NCBI GenBank assembly: GCA_037447605.1
Contig: CM074819.1
Location: 1,209,260 to 1,250,463 of the forward strand
Length of the DNA stretch: 41,204 nt
Reading direction: 5' to 3'
DNA from: Zygnema circumcarinatum
Lineage: Eukaryota; Streptophyta; Zygnematophyceae; Zygnematales; Zygnemataceae
Under the pieces are notes generated by a model. The model did no database searches. It saw nothing but the letters and a program-made list of their open reading frames with translations, and was not told the DNA's origin. This document shows positions 29,165-39,879 of the stretch, one piece after another. Position 1 is the first letter of the stretch. Each line of letters starts with the position of its first letter. The position numbers and the translations under genes are program-made.

Positions 29165-31780
29165 ATGGCCTCGTCCGCCGCCATATCGTCCAAAAGCGAC
29201 TTCAAGAAGCGAACCTTTCAAAGCTTTCACCACGGCTTTACAAAGCTAGACATGGCGGCGCTTGCGTATGTGGCGCTCGACTACTGGCGGAGCCGTGCCA
29301 CTTGGTTGAGCCCGTCATTTGCGGAAAACATTCAGCCCGGCCTGTGGGGCTGCCTCGGCATTTTGGCGTTCTGTGAAGCTCCGCTCTACGAGCACTGGGA
29401 GAAGGAGATTCGCGCAGCTCCAAAGTTTCTGGTGGCCGTCGCGTTTATGGTGGCTATGTTTTTGATTGAGGTGGTTATGGTGCAGTTTGTGACGGTGGTG
29501 CTGGGGCTGAAGTGGCACGCGTGAGTGCTCCTCGGCCTCTACGTCTCTTTTCTTCCTTTCCCCTTCTCTTTCCCATTTCCCCCCTCTGCTCCACTCTTCC
29601 AAGTGGCATGCCTGAGTGCCTCTATCTATCTATCTCCATACCCTACCCTTCCCCCTCCTCCTCCCCCTTCCCTCCCTCCCCTCCCCCTCCCCATCCCCCT
29701 CCCCCTCCCCCCTCCCCTCCCTCCCTCCCTCCCCTCCCCCTCCCCCTCCCCCTCCCCCTCCCCTCCCCTCCCCCTCCCCCTCCCCCTCCCCCCTCCCCTC
29801 CCCTCCCCCTCCCCTCCCCTCCCCTCCCCCTCCCCCTCCCCCTCCCCCTCCCCCCTCCCCTCCCCCTCCCCCCTCCCCTCCCCTCCCTCCCTCCCCTCCC
29901 CCTCCCCCTCCCCGTTTTTCCTACTTTCTTCTCTCTCGTTCTCAAATACACTCGTTGGTCCGAATTTCTGCTATCTTGTTCCGAAGGAGCAATGCGTATC
30001 CCTCCTTCCTTTTCTCGTCCCTTTTCTGTTCCTCGCCCCTCTCCCTCCTTACCTCCCTATCGTCCAACCCCTCCCTCAACTTGCTCCGACATTCTTCTCA
30101 CAAGGCTTTCTCCCACATCCTTTGCATCCAGGTCAGCAGATCCTCTCCCAGACAGCGGACAATGGCTGCTCCTTGCGCTGAATGAAGTTCTGCCACCTGC
30201 CATAGTGAACCTCTTAAGGGCCCCCCTCATAGAGCTCCATCACTATGTCATGCTCTTTGTAATGCTCGGGTTTTCCGTCCTTTTCAACCACATCCGTTCC
30301 CCGGGGCTTGGCCTTGCAACTCGCTATTGCTCAGCCATGGGAGTAGGTCGATTACTGCGGCTAATAACCTTCACATGTACAATTTTACCTTCTCCGAGGC
30401 CATGGTGTCCAACGAATCGCTTTTACGGAGCTCCGAATCATCCGCATCCGTGGGCGCAGAAGTTCTATGTGCCGTATTCAAGAAATCAGGATATGATCCA
30501 GGAGCTTCTGAGGAGGGACAGCTGCTTCGGTGCGTTAGCTATTGTCCTTTGTTTAAGCTTCATGCAAGTACGTCTTTCAATATTAATGCTATGGAATAGC
30601 TTAAAGATCCTTTCTGTAGGCTGCATTGCCTTGAATCATCATCAATTCCCGCCAACCAAATGTAACATCCGAAAGAGAAAAGGCTTCAAAGTCCACGACA
30701 ATGCTAAACTTCTCACATTCATATGCATGTTGTCAGCTCCCGAGATACAGTACCCTCCTGAATATGTGCCTCAGTGGGGACCGCTGCAATTTTTGAGCAC
30801 TTTTTTGCGGCCTGCGGACCCTGCTCGGTACGGGGACACGGGCAGCGACAAACTTTTCGGAGTATTGCGGCCGGGGGGAGGCTGCAACGACCTCGCCTTC
30901 AGCGGCCACATGCTCGTGACAGTGCTCACTGCCTGCGCGTGGCAGGTTCGTGCCTTGCAGGAACGGTCGGGTTGCAAGGGACTGCATGTATCCCGCGAGT
31001 GGTGCTGCGGGTCTCACTTTTATGACATTTCAATGCTCCTTGTATTTGCTTAGCAATTGGAAGTCCGTCACTCATCCTCCCTCTGTCCTCTTCCTCTGCC
31101 CCTTTTCCTCTCTCTCTCCACCCTCCCCCTTCTCCCCTCCCCTTCCCCCTCCCCCTCCCCCCTCCCTCCTCCCTCCCCCCTCCCCCCTCCCCCCTCCCAC
31201 CTCCCCCTCCCCCCTCCCTCCCCCCTCCCCCTCCCCCTCCCCCTCTCCCCCTCCCTCCCGCCCTCCCCCCTACCCCCACCCCCCTCCCCCCCTCCCCATC
31301 CCCCTCCCCATTGCCCCATTCCTCCACCTCCCCCCCACTTTCCCCTTCCCCCCTCCTGTTCAGGAAGCCCACCCCGGGTGGGGAAGCATCATAGTTTGGC
31401 TACTCGCCCTCCACTCTGCCCAGCGAGAAATCCGCGAACGGCATCACTACAGCGTCGATGTGTTGGGCGCAATGTTCGTTGGCGTCATGCTGTGGAGGTC
31501 GACGCGCTTCCTTTGGCCCCCTCCCGACCGGGCGGAGGAGGACCCGCGATTGAAGCTGGGGAAGGAGCTGGCGGCGAGGGCAGACGAGATACTGAAGGCT
31601 GCCAAGGACCAAGACATGGAGGCTGTCCTCGCGGTCTTGGAAGAGTCCAAGAAGAAGGCAGAGGGAGGTGCAGGGTCACATTCGTCAGGCAAAGGCGGGC
31701 TGTGGCTCGTAGGGACAGTCATCATTGCGGTCTGTTTAGGGTTGTGTTTGTTGACTTTTGCGTTGACTGTTGGCGGTTAA
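29165..31780 (+). CDS. PAP2_C / sphingomyelin-synthase-like membrane enzyme, 4 exons
   Basis: Multi-pass protein of the lipid phosphatase/phosphotransferase superfamily; closest in motif layout to sphingomyelin and inositol-phosphorylceramide synthases, which move a phospho-head group from a phospholipid to ceramide at Golgi or plasma membrane. Exons 29165-29520, 30132-30529, 30737-30945 and 31364-31780 join in phase to 459 residues. Seen: several hydrophobic helices in 30-180; CSAMGVGRLLRLITFTCTIL then LPSPRPWC (about 185-211), like the synthase D2 region; CNDLAFSGHM (301-310), matching D3 C-G-D-x-x-F-S-G-H with Asn for Gly; HHYSVDV with H349/D353, matching D4. The His-His-Asp triad is therefore intact. 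A charged coiled stretch (about 385-435) and a last hydrophobic helix (GLWLVGTVIIAVCLGL) form an extra C-terminus. Substrate is not determined: ceramide phosphotransferase or lipid phosphatase are both possible. Introns 1 and 3 are full of CCCCTCC repeats. Confidence 0.85.
29640..29912 (+). repeat. CCCCTCCC tract in SMS-like intron 1
   Basis: About 270 bp of CCCCTCC/CCCTCC units, nearly free of A and G. It makes long spurious open frames on both strands. Confidence 0.95.
31115..31360 (+). repeat. CCCCTCC tract in SMS-like intron 3
   Basis: About 245 bp of CCCCCTCCCC-type sequence running to the exon 4 acceptor (CTGTTCAG). Same composition as the tract in intron 1 of the same gene. Confidence 0.95.
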
Positions 31781-32512
31781 TGTTTACTTTCATTATGGAA
31801 AAATGTATTGATTTTTGCAGCTCCTTGCTAGACGATGTTTTTTGAATCGTGCATAAAAGCAAGACATGCGCCTTCGTTACAATTGAAGCTCTGCTTCGCA
31901 AATGGGCCAATAGGAATTGCTCATACAGTGCAGCTGTACAGCTATCTATAATATCAATCTAGGGCTAAAGAGAGGCAAAATTTGATGAAGGCTATCGAGA
32001 GCGGCGGCTATCGCCTGCCTGAAGGCAACTTTGAGGTTTCAAATGCTCCAGGAAAGGGCTTCAGTTCACTCCAAAGTAAGGAGAGGCAGTTCGTTTTGAG
32101 CCCCTTCTGCAGCGCCTCTCCACGCCCGGGAGATGTTGCAGTTCCTGTGAGGACGCAAGAGGCATTTGTGAGGGAAACGCAGCTTCAGCTCAGCTTGTTC
32201 CACTATTCAGGATTGGCGTTATAGCTCTCATCACACTCATTCACGGTTGATATACAAAACTTTAAGGAGATGATATTCCTGTCTAGGTTCCTCATCAACA
32301 ACTGCAATACAGAAAAAAAAAAAAAAAAACCCCACAAAAAAAAAGGGGAGGGAATAAAGTGCGAGAGCAGGAAATTGCTGACCTGATCGTGACAAACCGG
32401 CAATTAGCGCTGTTGAACTCACAAGCCTCGAGGTACTCGACGACTTTCTACGTATTCCTATGTGGATAGTGGTACTGAGCCAAGTTAGAGCTGAACCCTT
32501 CCTCATCTATAA
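31781..32512. other. Convergent intergenic region, SMS-like / small membrane protein
   Basis: 3' flanks of both genes. A mixed A-run (A)17 CCCC AC (A)8 lies at about 32310-32345. No gene recognised; the 80-codon frame at 31982-32224 has no known domain. Confidence 0.55.
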
Positions 32513-33257
32513 CTATTGTAAATCTGATTTCTCATTGCTTTGCGGAAGGGCTTGAGGCTCTCCTTCTGGAGGCTTGGCGGCTGCCTGCTTATCCTTCGCA
32601 TGCTTCAAAAGCTCGGCTCGCTCTCTCTCGCAAGTTGATATCCCAAGGATGATGTCCGCCATGGCGCCTGTGCTGCCAAAGAACACGAGAGGCTGCAGGG
32701 ACTTCCTCCTGATGCCCACCGGGATTGCGACCAAAGCTCCGATCACAGAGCACAGCCAGGAGCTGCAGTGAAGCAGAAGGAGGTTGAACCGGCGACAGTC
32801 AGCCATAGAACATGCATTTGTGGTTTGGAAGGGTCTTCAAGCAGATGCTCTTGACAGCATGACTTTTAAACAGAAAGGATATAACCTTCAGTTTTGTGAC
32901 TTCCATATCCATTCGATCCAGAACCTCTCCAAGGACGAGGGGAAGAAAAACAAGCAAGCAGTCTTTCTCGGTATCCGATATAAAGAAAAAGATTGTAACT
33001 TCAGTCAGAGATTTTGGCCAAGCAAACATCTCTCTCGATATAATTCAAAACCAAAGTTTGCAGAGAAAAGGAAATAAATAAATACGTGGCTCAAAACATG
33101 GCATTAATGCCCCGCTTGGCACAGCCCTGGCGCCCCGACAGGGAAAATTCCGCCACCTGTCCAGAACGCAGTCCCCGAGGGCCCTCTGCAGCTGCTTCTC
33201 CACGTCTACCGCGAGGCCTTCGCCGCTCCCTCCCGCCGTGGCGCTCGGCGCGGCCAT
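32513..33257 (-). CDS. Small two-helix membrane protein, unknown (Mic10-like layout), 2 exons
   Basis: I do not recognise the family with confidence. Minus-strand exons 33157-33257 and 32513-32762 join in phase (AG|C) to 116 residues. Residues 1-27 are Ala/Gly-rich; then ALGDCVLD (26-33), helix 1 about 36-50 (WLCSVIGALVAIPVG), a positive turn RRKS, helix 2 about 58-75 (PLVFFGSTGAMADIILGI), C78, a charged helix ERERAELLKHAKDKQAAAK and a Pro/Glu/Gln tail. Two short helices joined by a basic loop, with an upstream Cys-x-x-Asp and a Cys after helix 2, resemble the MICOS subunit Mic10 (DUF543) hairpin; this is layout only, not a sequence match. The coding-strand leader is a (CT)n run ending about 17 bp before the ATG, and a six-unit repeat array lies further upstream. 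Confidence 0.7.
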
Positions 33258-33270
33258 AGCGGCAGCCACC

Positions 33271-33273
<3 letters not shown>

Positions 33274-33341
<68 letters not shown>
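33274..33341. repeat. (AG)n microsatellite in the leader of the small membrane-protein gene
   Basis: About 34 AG dinucleotides without interruption; on the gene's coding strand this is (CT)n just before the ATG. Confidence 0.95.
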
Positions 33342-33342
<1 letters not shown>

Positions 33343-33433
33343 CTAAAGCACGGAGGAACTCTGTGCGGCGTCAAGCGTGCACGCTAAACGGAGCAAGATG
33401 AAGGCATGAAAATGATTTTGGGGTGTGTCAAAC

Positions 33434-33800
33434 ATAGACCGTTGCGATGCGTTTTTCACACGCGGAAATAATTGACGGCATAGATCGTTTCATTAAATAG
33501 AACGTTGGGATGCGTCCCTTACGCGTGCGACTGACCAATCCAACAGCTCAAAACTTATTACTAAATACGCTGTCACGATTCGTCTGTGTTTGAAACCCCA
33601 ACGGTTCATTTCTTCCGATCAAATGCGCCGTTGCGATGCATCCAAAGGTGCGTGACAGATCCAACGGCCCAGATCTCTTCTCCCAGCGCGCTGTTGCGAT
33701 ATGTCCGACACATGGTGTGAAAATCCAACGGCTGCGATCGCCCTCTCGAACCCGCCGTTGCATGCACTCTTGAGGACGTGCACTTCCAACGACCAACTCT
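33434..33800. repeat. Six degenerate about 63-bp tandem units with CCGTTG...CAACGG ends
   Basis: GTTGCGATGCG-like anchors start at 33441, 33504, 33572, 33630, 33693 and 33757; matching ATCCAACGGC-like anchors start at about 33470, 33538, 33597, 33659, 33723 and 33785. Spacing is 58-68 bp. In the better copies the two anchors are near-inverted repeats of each other, about 30-40 bp apart. Confidence 0.8.
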
Positions 33801-34312
33801 CGTCTCTGAACGAGAAAAGCAATGGCAAATTGATATTTTTTCTGAATTCTCTTCTTCTTCTTCTTTTTCTTCTCTTTCGCCACATTAATCATCGAAGCAT
33901 CAATTTTCAAAATTGAAGATTTTGAATGGAGGGCAGAAAGTGATATGGACAGCAAATGGGGCAGCTCGAATGATGTTATTATCTAGTCGTTTTATGTCAA
34001 CGTAGATGTACAATAAAGGGAGCAATGATGAGCATGCGCTCAGCCTTCTTTCTCCACGGCAGTAAGAAATGTCGTCGTTGTATCTCAAGAAGAGTTTCAA
34101 AATTTGAAGAAGCGTTTTCTTCATCACGTCGTGCCCGTGTAGGGAAGGATTCTTGGAACCTTTATGAGCTGCAAAGGGAGAGAAAGAAGCAGCAGAAAGG
34201 AAGAGTTGAGAACATAATCCAGCAGAAAGCAGGATAGTTTGAACCACCCCTCGCCAATATTGCCATGCAGTGCCCACCTTCAACACAATGCCTATCCCCT
34301 CGATTCAGTCAG

Positions 34313-37300
34313 TCAGCAGACCTGAGGACAAATGAAATAGTACAACCCCTAAGTAGTTCAAAGTCAAAGTAGGTGAAAGTCATGGGGGCAGCTAATGGGT
34401 GATCAGCGGTCGGTTTGGACTGTTTGTTACCTTGCGGAAGTATTCTTTTCTGAGTTTGATGGCTGTGACCACACAGGACGGCACGTCAATGTTGAACTCT
34501 ACGTCGTTGAACATCTGAGACAGTCAAGGGGGCCGAAGAATATCAGTCGCAAAACAAACAATTTTGCAAGGAGGAAACAAACAATGAAGGCAGAATGCTC
34601 TTATATCTGGAAGGCTACATGAGGCTGATAAGTGAGTTGAGAAAATGTCCAAGTCCCCATCCAACACCACTCCTCACTCTTCTTTGCAAGTCTCTGCCTT
34701 ATCATTTGCACAAGATATCCCACAAGTCTGGTCTATGCTGCCTATTAACATGCATTACATTCAGCAAACTACGCCTTGAAGCAAAAAACAGCCCAATGAG
34801 TACAACCGAAAAGCAACCTTTGTCTGCTCGAAACCGCACCTTGATGGCATCTTCTGCAGCATCCAGCTCCTTCATCAGCTTTCTCCGGTTTTGGCGGAGA
34901 ATAGCGGCCACGCAGAACACAGCCATGTCTTCATCTGCATGGCGGACCGGCCGCCATGGCGCCGTGGAAGCAGGCCTCGGCGCTGCGGCTGCCGCGGCTG
35001 CGGCAGTGTTCGCCCCTAATCGCCATATCCCCTTCAAGTGCGGCGTGTGAATCTCGGCCAGCGGCTCTTCTGGAAGGTCCAGCAGGAGGGCGCCGGGGGG
35101 ATGCTGCAGCAGCCCTTGCAAGCAGAGCGGCTCGAAATCGGCCGCCCACATCATCTGCAGCAGCCATGGCCTTGCAAGCTTCGTCACTCATCCCCTCCAT
35201 CGTGCACCGTCAATATCATAATCAAGAGACAGAACAAGCAACAGCAGCAGCAACTTCGTCCGCAAGCCCTGCTTGTGCTTGTGCTTATGCTTCGCCCGCC
35301 TACCTCCCAGAGGAGGATGGCGTCCGGGAAGGGCAGCTCCCGGCGGAACATGACGAGCAGCATGCGGAAGGCGAACATGAAGGTGTCCGCCTCGAGGTCC
35401 CGCAGGCGGTCGAGCAGCGCGCCGTCCGTGAGCGCGACCACCGCGCGCAGCGCCTCCAGCTGCCGCAGCACGCCCACGGGGCCCTCCACCAGGAACTTCT
35501 GCCGCTGCCGCCGCCAGCAGCCAGGGCCCAGGGTTCAGGGTGCAGAGGTCAGGCTCCAGGGGTTCAGGGTGCAGGGGTCAGGCGCCAGGGGTTCAGGGTG
35601 CAGGGGTCAGGCGCCAGGGGTTCAGGGTGCAGGGGTCAGGCGCCAGGGGTTCAGGGTGCAGGGGTCAGGCGCCAGGGGTTCAGGGTGCAGGGGTCAGGCG
35701 CCAGGGGTTCAGGGTGCAGAGGTCAGGCGCCAGGGGTTCAGGGTGCAGGGGTCAGGCGCCAGGGGTTCAGGGTGCAGGGGTCAGGCGCCAGGGGTTCAGG
35801 GTGCAGGGGTCAGGCGCCAGGGGTTCAGGGTGCAGGGGTCAGGCGCCAGGGGTTCAGGGTGCAGGGGTCAGGCGCCAGGGGTTCAGGGTGCAGGGGTCAG
35901 GCGCCAGGGGTTCAGGGTGCAGGGGTCAGGCGCCAGGGGTTCAGGGTGCAGGGGTCAGGCGCCAGGGGTTCAGGGTGCAGGGGTCAGGCGCCAGGGGTTC
36001 AGGGTGCAGGGGTCAGGCGCCAGGGGTTCAGGGTGCAGGGGTCAGGCGCCAGGGGTTCAGGGTGCAGGGGTCAGGCGCCAGGGGTTCAGGGTGCAGGGGT
36101 CAGGCTCAAGGGGTCAGGCTCAAGGGATTCAGACGTGTTGTTCAGGAAAGGGGCGACTGTCAAGATTTTGCTGTCAAAAAAAGGAGGGGCGAATGGAGGG
36201 GGTAGAACGCCGCTAATGTAAGAACGAGGTATGCATCTCCCTCGACCAAGCGTTGTGCTTGTGCTTTTGCAGAGGCATACCTCGCGGCTGATGAGGTATT
36301 CGAAGCACCAAAAGGCGTCGGCGTTGTCCTCGAAAAGAACCACGAATGGCGCCACAATGTCACACATGCCTGCAGGAGAGGGAGAAAGTCTCCGCTTCAG
36401 TCAGGTTGTTTGCAAGCACGAATTCTCGAAAGACTTTCTCTGCAAGCTATTCTGGCTATGCAAAACTATTCGTACAGTCATTTTCCCCAAATCTTTTACC
36501 ACGTCCCATTTTTTTTTTTTTTGTTTTATCACTTTTTGGCAGAGGACGACATACCTTGGCAGTAGCCTGTTTCTGGGTCGACCCACGCATGCACCGCCAG
36601 AATGTCAGAAACTCGCGCCATATTGCTCGGCTCCTTGAAAAACTCCAAGTGCTGGTCAGTCCGTACGACATCCACCGCTGCTCCCACAAAATAAAAAAGT
36701 GAGTCAATCCTTTCTTCCTCTTAAACATTCGTATTTGTTTTTTTTTTTGGAAATTAGTTCGTCCCTAAATTTCTCTCCCAAACAGGGAAACTCCCTCACC
36801 TATTTTATGAAGGGTCCAAAGCCAGTCTGCAACTCGTTCCTCCGTGGCCTCCAACCCCAACGCTACCACAGGGTTCAGGACACTCTCTCCCCCTCTCTGC
36901 CCCTCCCTACTCCCTCCCTCTCCCTCTCCCTCCCCCTCTCCCGCAACTTGCCCCTCCCTCACTCTGCTGCTACTCGTACCTGCCTCGCTCCACGCTTTCC
37001 TCCTCGGACCCTTTCTCTTCCCCCCTTCCTCCTCCCCTCTCCCACCCCCCCCTCCCCCTCTCTCCCCCTCTCTGCCTAAACTGAGCCCCCCTGTGCTGGC
37101 AAGCCGGCTCAGACTTTTCCCTGCTCTCTCCCATTTCCCACTGTAAAGACCCTTCCAACTCCCCTCCGACTTCGTTTTTGCCACTCTCTCTCCTTCTCTC
37201 CCTCTCTTCCCTCCCCCTTCGTCACCCTCTTTCCACGCATTCCCTTCCTCTCGAAGGCTTTCTCCTGGAGTGAGGCCGAGCTCTCCCGACCTGCTTGTGA

Positions 37301-39185
37301 TTTCCAACCATATCTCACTGAGAGTGAGAGTGCGGGAGAGCGTTGCTCCCTTTCCCTCTCCATCACCACCTCTCTCATCTATTACACACCGCGGACTCGA
37401 TATCCTCATGTCTCCAAAGTAGTCCTCCTCCAGAGTCTGGGCAAGCCTTTCCTCTCTCGCTCTCTCTCTGCAATCGCCTCTCTTCTTCTCCCCATCACTC
37501 TCACCAACGGAGCATCTGTACCTGCTCTCAACCCCCTCTTCTATCCGCCCTTCATCCGAATGAGCACGCGCCCTCCTCTCAGCCGTTGGGACTCTCTCTC
37601 CCTCCCTCACACTCTCACCATTCCTCCCACCTCCTTTGCTTTCTTCGACCCCCCTCTGCTTCCTCGCCCTCTCTCTCCGTAGCGTCTTCCCACTTCCATT
37701 CATGTCATTTTCCTCCCTCTCCCCTCCCAGCCTCTCTCTCTCCCCCTCCGAACTCGACAAGCTGCTGTACTCCTCCAACTCCTCGCTCTCTCCCTCCTCC
37801 CTCTCCTTCTCCTGCCCCAACAAGCTGCTCCCATTGGTTGACTTCAAACGCATGAGCTGCCCCTTTTTGGGCGCCTCCTCTGAAAGTGCTTCTAACCTGA
37901 GGCGGGCCAGCGCTGTGACCCTCTCCCTCCCCTCTCTCGCTCTCTCACTCGCCGCCGCTCTCTCTCCCTCTCCCCCTCTCATATCGAGCATCTTCTCTCC
38001 CGCAGCATGTGCCAGCTGTCCCGTCCCCAAAGAGCTGTGCATCTCCCGGCATTGCTCCACCAGTTCGCTGTACCGCGCTCTGCTCACAGCACAGCGCGCA
38101 TAGATAAGGGGAGAGGGAGAGAGAGAGAGAGAGCGAGAGGGAGAGAGAGGGAGAGAGAGGGAGAGAGAGAAGGAAAATGGGGGGGGGTGGTGAAAAAGAA
38201 GCGGAAGGAGGAGGGAGGAAAAGTAGAGTTAGAAGATCAGCAAGAGGAGGAGGAGTTTGAGAGGATGTGTCTACAGTCAGTGGCTGAGTGGCAGCATGGT
38301 GTGCGCATAGGGAGGCCGAGCGATCCGTTCACAGCGGGGTCACTAGAGGCACACCTTCTCGCCTTCCGAATTGTGCTGCGCTCTTCGTGAGTGGAGTTCG
38401 GGGAGAAGCAGCCAAGCAGATACTCCCACACCTCAGCACGAATGGAATCGTCAACTCCCTGCCGGCAGCCCCTCCCTCTCCCTCTCCCTCTCATCAGCCA
38501 CTCTCTCTCCCGCCCGTGCTGTCTTTCTCTCTCTCCTCTCACATCCATTCCACCCATCTGCTGCTGAGTTTTCATTATCCAACCAATTGTCATTCTATCC
38601 TATTGTCATTCCATCCTATGGATTAGCGGGAGGGTTCAGGGTTTTAAGGGTTACGCTCTGACCCCTTCCAAAACGCGGGCCAACAATTTAGGGAGAGCGG
38701 TGAGCCGCCCGCTGCTGTCAAACGCCGCTCGCCATCTCTTCGCCTTCAGCCGCCGACTGCCATGGCCGGCCTGCAGCCTCCATGCGTCACTCACTCACTC
38801 TATCACTCTCTCGCACATACACTCCCACCAATTATCCCCTCCTCCGCCCTCTACCTCTTCCCTGCCTGTCCCTCTCCCTCTCTGCCTTTCTCATCATTCT
38901 TGGTTCTTGTTAACTTCATTGATCTCACACGACTGTATTCGAGCACTGAGTACTCCCCCCTCCCCCCCTCCCTCCCTCGCCCCCTCCCTCCCTCCACCCC
39001 TCCCTCCCTCCACCCCTCCCTCCCTCCCTCCCCCCTCCCCCCCTCCCCCTCCCCTTTCTCACCTGGGCGCTCTCAACGAGGCTGCGGAGCTCCTCCCCGG
39101 GGGCGAGTTCCGGAGTGGGCGTACTGCTCCGGGAGGGGGGAAGCCACTCGGAAGTTTCCTCCTTAAACCGCCCCGCGCAGGACAT
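34313..39185 (-). CDS. TBC-domain Rab GTPase-activating protein, 10 exons
   Basis: Accelerates GTP hydrolysis by Rab GTPases in membrane traffic. Minus-strand exons 39063-39185, 38663-38770, 38355-38458, 36800-38079, 36555-36677, 36281-36369, 35304-35504, 34840-35154, 34431-34514 and 34313-34321 join in phase to 811 residues. TBC landmarks: LKAKRWRAAFDSSGRL, GVDDSIRAEVWEYLLGCF (78-95), arginine finger IAVDVVR (R544), glutamine finger GYCQGM (Q579), VLFEDNADAFWCFEYLI, EGPVGVLRQLEALR, FAFRMLLVMFRRELPFPDAI, LLWEMMWAADFEP, DEDMAVFCVAAIL, and the plant-type end VTAIKLRKEYFRK. Both catalytic fingers are present, so the GAP should be active. Exon 4 adds about 400 low-complexity Glu/Arg/Gly/Ser residues inside the domain. 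Intron 6 is a 29-bp minisatellite. The last coding exon is 9 nt (V-C-stop) after a good polypyrimidine acceptor. The exon 7 start could instead be 6 nt later (second GGCAG). Confidence 0.88.
35532..36111. repeat. 29-bp minisatellite, 20 copies, in TBC intron 6
   Basis: GGTTCAGGGTGCAGGGGTCA plus GGCGCCAGG repeats exactly every 29 bp from 35532 to the copy starting at 36083. Copies are nearly identical; variants are GCAGAGGTC in the first and one internal copy (near 35716) and GGCTCCAGG in the first. The G-rich strand is plus (antisense to TBC). No stop occurs in any plus frame, giving spurious 200-400 codon frames. Confidence 0.97.
38112..38172. repeat. GA-rich microsatellite in TBC intron 3
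   Basis: GGGAGAGAGAGAGAGAG-type sequence on plus; on the TBC coding strand it is a pyrimidine tract about 30-90 bp before the exon 4 acceptor. Confidence 0.85.
38945..39058. repeat. CCCTCCCTCC tract in TBC intron 1
   Basis: About 110 bp almost free of purines on plus, directly after the exon 1 donor in transcript order, so purine-rich in the transcript. Confidence 0.9.
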
Positions 39186-39189
39186 GCCT

Positions 39190-39262
39190 GCGAGGCAGAG
39201 GGAGGGAGGGAGGGAGGGAGGGAGGGAAGAGAGGGGGTGGCGAGAGGGAGGGAGGGAGGGGT
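39190..39262. repeat. GGGA tract in the leader of the TBC gene
   Basis: GGGAGGGAGGGAGGG units on plus, i.e. a C/T patch on the TBC coding strand starting about 15 bp before its ATG. Confidence 0.85.
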
Positions 39263-39879
39263 AATGGAGAGAGTGGTCAGTCAGAGGGGCGGGAAAGGCA
39301 GAAAGGTAGAATTTGGGGGCGGAAAAGTGTGCGAGTGAGGCCGAGAGAGAAAGTGGAGTGGGGGGCTACGAAAATATCTTAATGCAAATGGAAATTGAAA
39401 AAAGCTGTTTTGAATGCTCATTATTTAAGCTCACAGTTTGAATGGTGGCTTTTTATGTGCTAAAAAAAATAGAGAGATCAATTTTCTGTACTGTTCCTAT
39501 GAATGTGCGAGAGATGACGGACAGTGAGGAGAGCGAGAGGGATAGGAGTGGCAGGAAATCATTGGTGGATAGGGATTCACCTTTATGGTAGCTCACTCCT
39601 CTTTGCTTAAAAAAGCAAGGAAATGTTTCAGCGAAGTTTGAATAAGGGCCTGAGAGGGATCGAGAGGGAGAGCGAGTGAGAGAGAGAGAGGGAGGGGTGG
39701 AAAGGGATATGGCGAGAGAGAGAGGAAAAAGACCGGAGTTGTGCGAGAGGACGAGGAGAGAGCCAATGGGGGGAGATGGGAAGGAGCGGCGGGTCAGGCG
39801 AGAGAGACGAGGGGGGGGTGGGAGAGATACAGGAAAAAAGAGTGAAGTTGGAGCAGCGAGAGACAGAGAGAGAGGAGAG

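Larger units (their letters stand above)
33258..34312. promoter_or_regulatory. Region between the small membrane-protein gene and the TBC gene 3' end
   Basis: Upstream region of the minus-strand small gene: an (AG)n microsatellite (33274-33341) and the six-copy 63-bp array (33434-33800). From about 33830 to 34312 there is ordinary sequence including a TTCTTCTTCTTC run, expected to hold the TBC gene 3' UTR. No gene recognised. Confidence 0.6.

Noticed and set aside
29512-31053. 513-codon open frame, Pro/Ser/Leu-rich
   Set aside because: Made by the stop-free CCCCTCC tract of SMS-like intron 1 fused to the real exon 2; only 30132-30529 and, in the same frame, 30737-30945 are coding.
35532-36111. 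Possible CRISPR array (29-bp repeats)
   Set aside because: Repeats are directly adjacent with no spacers, in a eukaryotic intron.
34956-36221. Up to 421-codon plus-strand frames with a Gly/Gln/Arg repeat
   Set aside because: The 29-bp minisatellite has no stop in any plus frame; all three frames are open, and the TBC exons lie on the other strand.
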